Shown here piece by piece: positions 58,068 to 64,000 of a DNA stretch of 64,000 nucleotides (position 1 is the first letter of the stretch; each line of letters starts with the position of its first letter). The stretch spans positions 531,163 to 595,162 of the forward strand of contig NW_020290002.1 in NCBI RefSeq assembly GCF_003144195.1, in the 5' to 3' direction. This stretch comes from Ceraceosorus guamensis. Its lineage: Eukaryota > Basidiomycota > Exobasidiomycetes > Ceraceosorales > Ceraceosoraceae. The translations under genes and the position numbers were made by a program. The notes below the pieces were generated by a model. That model saw nothing but the letters and a program-made list of their open reading frames with translations. It had not been told where the DNA came from and made no database searches.

Positions 58068-59943
58068 ATGACCACTCACGAGTCGGACGTCTTGTCCATC
58101 CTGGATCAGTATCCAAAGGTCAGCGAGCAGCAGCGGCAGGAAAAGCAAGGCGTACACTACACTGACAAAATAGCTTTCCAATTCCTTTCCCGCCCCTCAG
58201 ATCCGACAATTTGATGCATTTCCCAAGGTGAGACGTTGACCGCCTCGAGAATAGCTGCCGCTCGGCAGGAGCTCTTTCCTAACAAACATACATGCTCTCA
58301 ATCCCAACCTCACCTTGGAACAGACAGCACCAGTGCACCGATTACGATCCTCCAGAGGTGGAAGCGTGACGCTTGGTGTCGCACTGATCCTGCTCATGCT
58401 GGTGTGGGGGGAGCTGAAATCTTACATTTATGGTCAACCTCACTATGCTTTTGATGTGGAGCATCACATCGGCGGAGAGATGCAGATCAATGTAGACATG
58501 ACTGTTGCTATGAAGTGTCATTGTGAGTACAACAGGATCGAGAGATCGTCAGGGAGCAGAAAAGAAAGCTAGGCTGGCTGTGTGCTCTGCTTTATACTGC
58601 ATCGACCCCGGCTGACTCATCGGCCCGGCCTATGATGCTTTCATTCGCACTCCCTGCCACCACCAGATTTGACTGTGGATGTCAGGGATGCAGTGGGGGA
58701 TCGGTTGCACATTTCGGACTCGGAGTTCAAAAAGGACGGCACTACTTTCGACATCGGCCACGCCGGAAAGATGAGGTGAGAGCCGTGCTGTCTGGAAGTC
58801 AGCACCGTGGACGATGCCCTAGACAGCGCTGCTCACCGTCGCAAAATGGCTCTACTCGTTCCACCGACAGTTCTTTACCCACTGAGGAACTGTCGCTTGG
58901 CCGAACAATCTCAAAGGGCGCGAAGCCTCGGTACAGCAGGCAACACACTTTCAAGCCCACCGCACATGTGGTACCCGACGGACCCGCTTGCAGAATTTAC
59001 GGCAGCGTCGAGGTGAAGAAGGTCACTGGAAACCTGCACATTACGACGCTCGGACATGGATACTGGAGCTGGGAACATACCGATCACGAGCGTGAGTGTG
59101 TTGTTAGAAGTCCGTGGTGGCAGTGCTAATTCTCACCCTACCGTTGTGATGTCTAGTCATGAACCTCACTCACGTGGTCCACGAATTCAGCTTCGGGCCA
59201 TACTTTCCCGCCATTGCGCAACCGCTGGACGGGAGCGTCGAGGTGACCAAGCAGCGTGAGTGGTCGCCTTGATGGAAGCAATTCGCCTCTTTGTGATCAA
59301 AACAGGCACTGACATTTGACAACCCGCCTTCACAGACTTTACCGTATTTCAGTACTTCATTCAGATCGTGCCGACTCGCTATATCGATCGATGGGGCCGA
59401 AGCCTCTCGACAAATCAGTACAGCGTGACTGAGCAAACCAGGCAACTGGACCATGGACAGGGCGTACCAGGTCTCTTTTTCAAGTTCGACGTCGAGCCGC
59501 TCACCATGATCATACACGAGCGGGCGACGAGCCTGATCACATATCTGGTCCGTCTAGCAGGCATACTTGGAGGCGTCTGGGTGTGTGCAGGATTCGGACT
59601 ACGACTGGGCGAGAGGGTGGTCAAAGTCTCGTATGAGGCGTTGGGAGGAAAGAAGGACGAGGATCCGTCGGACTACGCTAGGGCGTACGCCAGCTCCTAC
59701 AGCACCAATCCGTCTGCAGGACACTATGGCGCTCTAAACTCCACGCATTCGTCGGGAACACATCATCGTCCTAATGCGGGCCCGACGCCCTATGGTGGCG
59801 GGCAAAGAAGCGCCAGCGGGGGCTGGATCGGAGATGCGGTAGACGGTGCGAAGGGTGCTTGGCAAGGCATGAATCTGTCGATACCAGGTTCGGGTCACAA
59901 GCATACAGAAAGCGTCCAGCAGCGCATTTACTCGGGTGAGTAG
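58068..59943 (+). CDS. ERV41: ER-Golgi vesicle protein ERV41 (ERGIC2), 461 aa
   Basis: Seven exons: 58068-58118, 58201-58227, 58324-58522, 58667-58775, 58799-59091, 59157-59255, 59336-59943. Partner of Erv46 in COPII/COPI vesicles, retrieving ER residents. Landmarks: IRQFDAFPK; TM1 SVTLGVALILLMLVWGEL; INVDMTVAMKCHYL; ACRIYGSVEVKKVTGNLHIT; LTHVVHEFSFGPYFPAIAQP; VFQYFIQIVPTRY; YSVTEQTRQL; VPGLFFKFDVEPL; and TM2 LVRLAGILGGVWVCAGFG. The short first exon (MTTHESDVLSILDQYPK) is the least certain. The end is ambiguous: reading through gives YSGE then stop, while a GTGAGT donor at 59937 and a TTTCGCAG acceptor before 60044 would give a final EEGRAPW and a stop at 60065-60067. The Ser/Gly-rich cytosolic tail is long. 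Confidence 0.88.
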
Positions 59944-60492
59944 ACAGGGTGGTCATAAGGTCGCGCTCGAAAGGTGGCCGAGGGTGAGCGAGGCTGCGCT
60001 GGCTGACCGCTTGCTCTTGCTTTCGTCGGTGATCTTTCGCAGAGGAAGGCCGTGCCCCTTGGTAAAGTAACGGCCATCGTTTCCATCTCATCCACTGGCC
60101 ATCAAGGCCGATCAACCCGTTTCTCGATTGTGCGCACAGTGCTCGACCAGAAATGAATGTCACGAATTTCTCGACGCTTTTCGACGCTTTTTGTGGATCT
60201 TGCATGAATACTCACCAGTCACCGCCCGCTAAGTTGGTCAACTTTGTGCGTGCGTACTGCAATCCAATCTATAGGAGTGGTCAGATCACCGGGTCCGACG
60301 TCCAAAGCGTGCTGCATTGCGACGCGAGGGGGGTTGCTCAGCATAGAAGGGAATGATTGGAACAATGTGCTGGCATGAGCGATGCTCTCATTACAAAGAC
60401 AGGGTCAACAGGTAGAATCAAGTGCAAGTGGTCATATGCCATATGCAAAGGTGAGAGCGCACTCTGAACTGCGCCATGCGTCAAAGACGGGC
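59944..60492. other. Convergent 3' region between ERV41 and the fasciclin gene
   Basis: 549 bases; may include the alternative last exon of ERV41 (about 60044-60067). Otherwise no gene. Confidence 0.45.
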
Positions 60493-62064
60493 TTAGGCAA
60501 GTGTCAAGGCACCGGCGATGACGGCAGCGCACAGGGATGCGACAGTCATGCTCGCGGTCGCGCCAGAGAGGGCTCCGTCCGGACTTGAGCCGCTGCCACC
60601 ACCGCTGCCACCACCCGCGCCAGTGTTGCCGCCAGAGCTTCCACCACCGGCGTTGTTGTTGCCCTCCTCTTCGGCATCATCAGCTGCATCGTCGGCTGAT
60701 GGACGCGGGCACGGGGAATGTGTAAGTAGACACGAAAGCGGACACAGATGAACAGCACAGCCTACTCACCAGCGGTCTGGTTGGTATTGGTGTTGAAGAG
60801 AACACCGTCAATTACGTGGGCCACACCGTTGGCGAAGAGAAGGTCGGACCTGACGATTCTGGCGCGTGCGCCCTCAGTCTCTACGAAGACGTTGTCGTCC
60901 TCTTCGACGAATCTGAGCTCCTGTCCGGAAGCAGATGTGGCTCTGCTGTACTGACGCAAGCCATCCTCCACAGTGTTGTCCCCAGCATCCTCGTCAATTT
61001 GGGGAGAGTAGATGGTGGTGCCTGCATTTGCGATCAGGGTGATGAAGGTGGTACGTCAGCGGTCGTGTCGCATTGCAACATGCGGCAGGCCTTTTTCATT
61101 GCGTCTCACCATTGATGACGTGGTTCCTCAGCACGGCGAGTTGCGCCTCCTGGGGCGCGGAGGAGATGTTCGCCTGAACAGCCTGGAAAGCGGCGTTGTT
61201 AGGGACTGCGCAGGGCGACGTACACAGATCAGCTTGGTTCTGCACCCGAGTGCTCGATCAACAACCTACGCACCAAAGATCGTGATGCCACGTGTGTTGG
61301 AGAGTGCAGTGACCAAGTCGGCACCGTTGAAAGCTTCGACGGCAGCGGAGGCGCCTTCGACTTCGCCAAGCACCGAGCTAAGGGTTCCCGGAGGAGTCAA
61401 AACAGTCTCGATGGGTTGAACGCGAATGCTTCCGACAACGGGACCGTCGGTACCGTTTGCGAATGTGACGTTGGCGGTGTTGCCCTTGACGAAGGAGCGC
61501 TCATTGTCGTCATCACCTTGTGAGTCCAAAATGACGACCTGGCTCGCATTGCCTGGAAGCTCAACGCCAGAAGTCAACAAGGTGCGGGCAAGCAAGGGTC
61601 CGTCGTCGATCCTGTCGTTGGTGTAAGAACCGTTGAGAACGTGGTAGGACAGCAAGTTGACCAAAGCATCGCCTTCGGGCAGATCGCCGGCGCTCTCGAG
61701 CGCTTGGTTGGTGGGCGCAAGCACAGTCTTGTTGCCGGGGCTCTGCAGCGCCACGACCACTGCAGGGTTCGCAGCTACTGCATCGGCAAGCGATGTCAAG
61801 CCATTGCTGCGGAGCGCAGACAGAACTTGTTCGCTAAAATCTGGGCGGAGGCAGCAGACGACGATTGTCCACCAGGTCAGCACGCATTTCGACTCGACTT
61901 TCTACCACCTGACATTCCAACATGACACTCCCGGAGGCCATCGATTTGCCTCGCCTTTGACACTGCATGCCTTTGACCTTGCAGGACTCACCACCACCGA
62001 CGGCTTGAGCAGCCACGCTCGAAGCTGTTGCCAGAGCAATTGAAAGAGCAGCGAGGAACTTCAT
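60493..62064 (-). CDS. GPI-anchored fasciclin (FAS1) domain protein, 396 aa
   Basis: Five exons: 62064-61992, 61840-61274, 61205-61110, 61021-60770, 60695-60493. Signal peptide residues 1-19 (MKFLAALSIALATASSVAA). Two FAS1 domains: the first with FSEQVLSALRSNGL, TVLAPTNQALES and LLSYHVLNGSY; the second with FNGADLVTALSNTRGITIF, VPNNAAFQAV, LAVLRNHVINGE and ANGVAHVIDGVLF. A Gly/Ser/Asn-rich stalk leads to a hydrophobic GPI-attachment signal (MTVASLCAAVIAGALTLA). Several NxS/T sequons. FAS1 proteins mediate cell-surface adhesion or wall association; no ligand can be named. Confidence 0.92.
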
Positions 62065-64000
62065 GTTGATGCTTTGAGTCGATTGAAGAAATACACCGAT
62101 CGAAGAAGGCCTGGAATGGATGGGATCAGATCAAAAGGATGAGGAACAGCGCTCACTGCTTGGACTATATACTGTTTTGCTTGACCCAACAGCGCAACCT
62201 GACTAGGGGCTACGTCCGTCATAACAATCACGCAAGTGGCGCTGTTGCGCACGCACACACGAGAAGTGTACCGCTTGGCGCTCGCAGGGATGCGACACTG
62301 GCTCCTTCGTTCCGCAGTTCGCCTGAATGAAGATGACGACCACGCAGTTTCCTGGCAACGGGAAGAGTAGGATCGATTGATCTTAGGGGCGCCCACCGCA
62401 AGTCATGTGCGCGAGAGCGACTCATGTCAGCAGTGCAGACCGTCAAATGCAGCCAAGCCAAGACCATGCCGTTTCAGTCAGCCACGCCGACTCCCTCGTC
62501 CGGTTCTCGAGGCTGTGAAATGCGGTCATGATGCTTTGGGTGGAAATTTCGCACGGGCCCTGACCGTAAGGCGCTGGGATGACCTGACCGGAAGCGGGGG
62601 TCAATGCCCTGCTTGCGACTTGCTCTCGGTGGACCTAGTCACGGGCAATGGCATACAGTTTCGCGCTGCCAGATGGGAGTACAGCCCCGCCTCTCTTCTT
62701 CCTTCTCCTCGCCCGACGCGAGGCGCGAGGCCTTCCATCGAGTCATGCATTTGCCTCCTGGATGCGCAACTTCACCCGATGCCGATGACCAGCACACGCA
62801 TCGATCTCTGGGCGACAGGTGGAGAGGGCTTCATCCGGGTCGGAGTAGAGTGCCATCACTTCGCGAAGCAAAGCCAGTGTTGGCCGGGCCACGCCGAGCT
62901 GCCATAATAGTCAAGTAGAATCCTCCCTAAAGTGCCCATTGCCATGCAGCAAAAGCTTGGGACCCTCGTGCGGTCCAAACGCCAGGCACATGCGCTCTCC
63001 TTCTCGGAGGGTTCTTTTTAGCGCTTTCAAGGTGTGACAGCCTCCTCACAACTTCAGGCCCAGCCACATCATCGGATAACGCTGCAACGGTGGTGGAAGC
63101 TTGGTGCAGCGCAACTGGGTTGCTTGGGCGCACCGCCACCCTAGGGAAGGTTCCGATCACGAAGCGAATGTGGAGAAAGGTGCAATCACACTAGCGTCTT
63201 TGCTGGCAGCTCTTGCTGCTGCTGCTGCCTCGGTTGTTCAACTGCGCATTCGCGTGTGGCGCAGGCAGGCTTGCTTACTCAAGCTTGGCTCGCGCAGAAA
63301 AAAGGCTTGGCATTGGGCGCGTGCGTGCCTCGAGTTGAGATCCTGCACCCTTTGCACCACCACCAGCAGTGAATCCTCAAGAGCTCTGGCGCAACTTTAG
63401 CCTGAAACACTGCGAATCTTCGCTCGATCGCTTTGTGCATCGAGAAGCGGTCGATGTTCTCGGGGTCAATGCCGTGTCCTTAGCTGCTCGACCGTAGCGA
63501 TGAACCCAGAGGCCCCCCCCCTCCCCCCCCTCTCTCTCTCTCCGGTGCACGCAAGTCAAGCAAGTAAGCAAGCAAGCTAGCTTCTATCTTACTTAAACTC
63601 CCGATCTGCAGCAGAGCGCGCGCCAGACGCGCGTCGATGCTGCGAGGTTTCTGGGCCGCGGGACAGTACCCAGCAACATCACACCCTCACGGAAGAAAGC
63701 GAAAGCGACGTCCTTACCAGCACTGCACTCACAAGAGGAATATGGCTGTGCAGGTACCTTTCAAGCTCAAGCGCAAAGCTCAGCTACGCGTGGCCGCGGC
63801 CAATTATGCCAGCAGTCAGGTCTAACGCGTGCGTTTGTTTCAAAAACCAAAAATTCTTGGCCTTGTTGCATGCGTGGAGGCCCTGCATGGCTGCTGACGA
63901 CGACGACGCGTACGTGTGGGGTCCGTTTTGCCGGCGCGCGCCAGGGCTTGGCATGCAAGGCCGTGCGTGCGTAGTGGGTGATCACTGCCCCCCCCCCCCC
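62065..64000. other. Right-end region without a recognised gene
   Basis: 1.9 kb. Frames at 62377-62918 and 63101-63400 have biased, domain-free translations. It contains homopolymer C and CT runs (63513-63542) and ends in 13 C at the window edge. Confidence 0.5.
63513..63542. repeat. C-rich and CT-rich low-complexity tract
   Basis: Nine C, one T, eight C, then an alternating TC run. A second C tract (13 bases) closes the window at 63988-64000. Confidence 0.8.

Noticed and set aside
62377-62918. 176-codon and 104-codon plus-strand frames
   Set aside because: Overlapping in different frames with no protein-like features; no ATG in good context followed by a domain.

Overview
The window is nuclear DNA of an intron-rich fungus. 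Introns are short (about 40-280 nt), with GTGAGT/GTAAGT-type donors and CAG/TAG acceptors. The gene set (ERG6, the two-domain cyclophilin PPIL2, AP-1 gamma, SNX4, an allantoate-family MFS carrier, GPI-anchored fasciclin) fits a basidiomycete. I infer a yeast-like or smut-related lineage (Ustilaginomycotina) from gene compactness and intron style, but the sequence does not prove it. No rRNA, tRNA, CRISPR array or transposon was recognised.

I recognise 23 protein genes. For 20 of them the whole exon chain was read by eye, with reading phase conserved across every junction. Left to right: a partial gene cut by the left edge (1-222, -); an orphan ORF (911-1669, -); PPIL2 cyclophilin/U-box (2971-5719, -); a Barentsz/CASC3-like exon-junction protein (6742-8913, +); a DAL5-type MFS transporter (9986-12343, -); VAM7 (13072-13920, -); ERG6 (14689-16252, +); eIF2B-alpha (16419-17716, -); a BUR1/CDK9 kinase with a huge Arg/Ser/Asp/Glu-rich N-terminus (18611-22559, +); DAHP synthase (22972-24871, -); UBC13 (25961-27229, -); CFD1 (27909-29151, +); a LEU5-like carrier (29462-31552, -); SNX4/ATG24 (32097-34325, -); a small hydrophilic protein (35840-36473, +); a Kex2-processed repeat-peptide precursor (37418-37843, -); a 4.3-kb gene-poor stretch (37844-42174); SF3B3/RSE1 (42175-46136, -); POP4 (46589-47764, +); a secreted protein (48859-50030, +); AP-1 gamma (50461-53745, -); a secreted or GPI-anchored alpha/beta hydrolase (55466-57271, +); ERV41 (58068-59943, +); and a GPI-anchored fasciclin protein (60493-62064, -). 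The last 1.9 kb shows no gene.

The genes are mostly housekeeping and do not form a pathway cluster. Recurrent themes are RNA processing (PPIL2, Barentsz, SF3B3, POP4, BUR1), endomembrane traffic (VAM7, SNX4, AP-1 gamma, ERV41) and basic metabolism (ERG6, DAHP synthase, LEU5, CFD1). Many are arranged as divergent pairs sharing a 0.45-1 kb promoter, several of which contain a CACGTG palindrome.

The most unusual item is the 111-aa secreted precursor at 37418-37843. After a signal peptide it has four Lys-Arg (Kex2) sites. The spacers in front of two identical hexapeptides are built entirely of X-Ala/X-Pro dipeptides, the substrate pattern of a Ste13-type dipeptidyl aminopeptidase. This is the layout of an ascomycete alpha-factor precursor, which is unexpected in a fungus whose known mating pheromones would be farnesylated. 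Other points of interest are an 8-nt micro-exon in DAHP synthase, a dispersed intergenic 10-mer (AATCGTGAAT, eight exact copies), and a Barentsz motif split by more than 200 residues.
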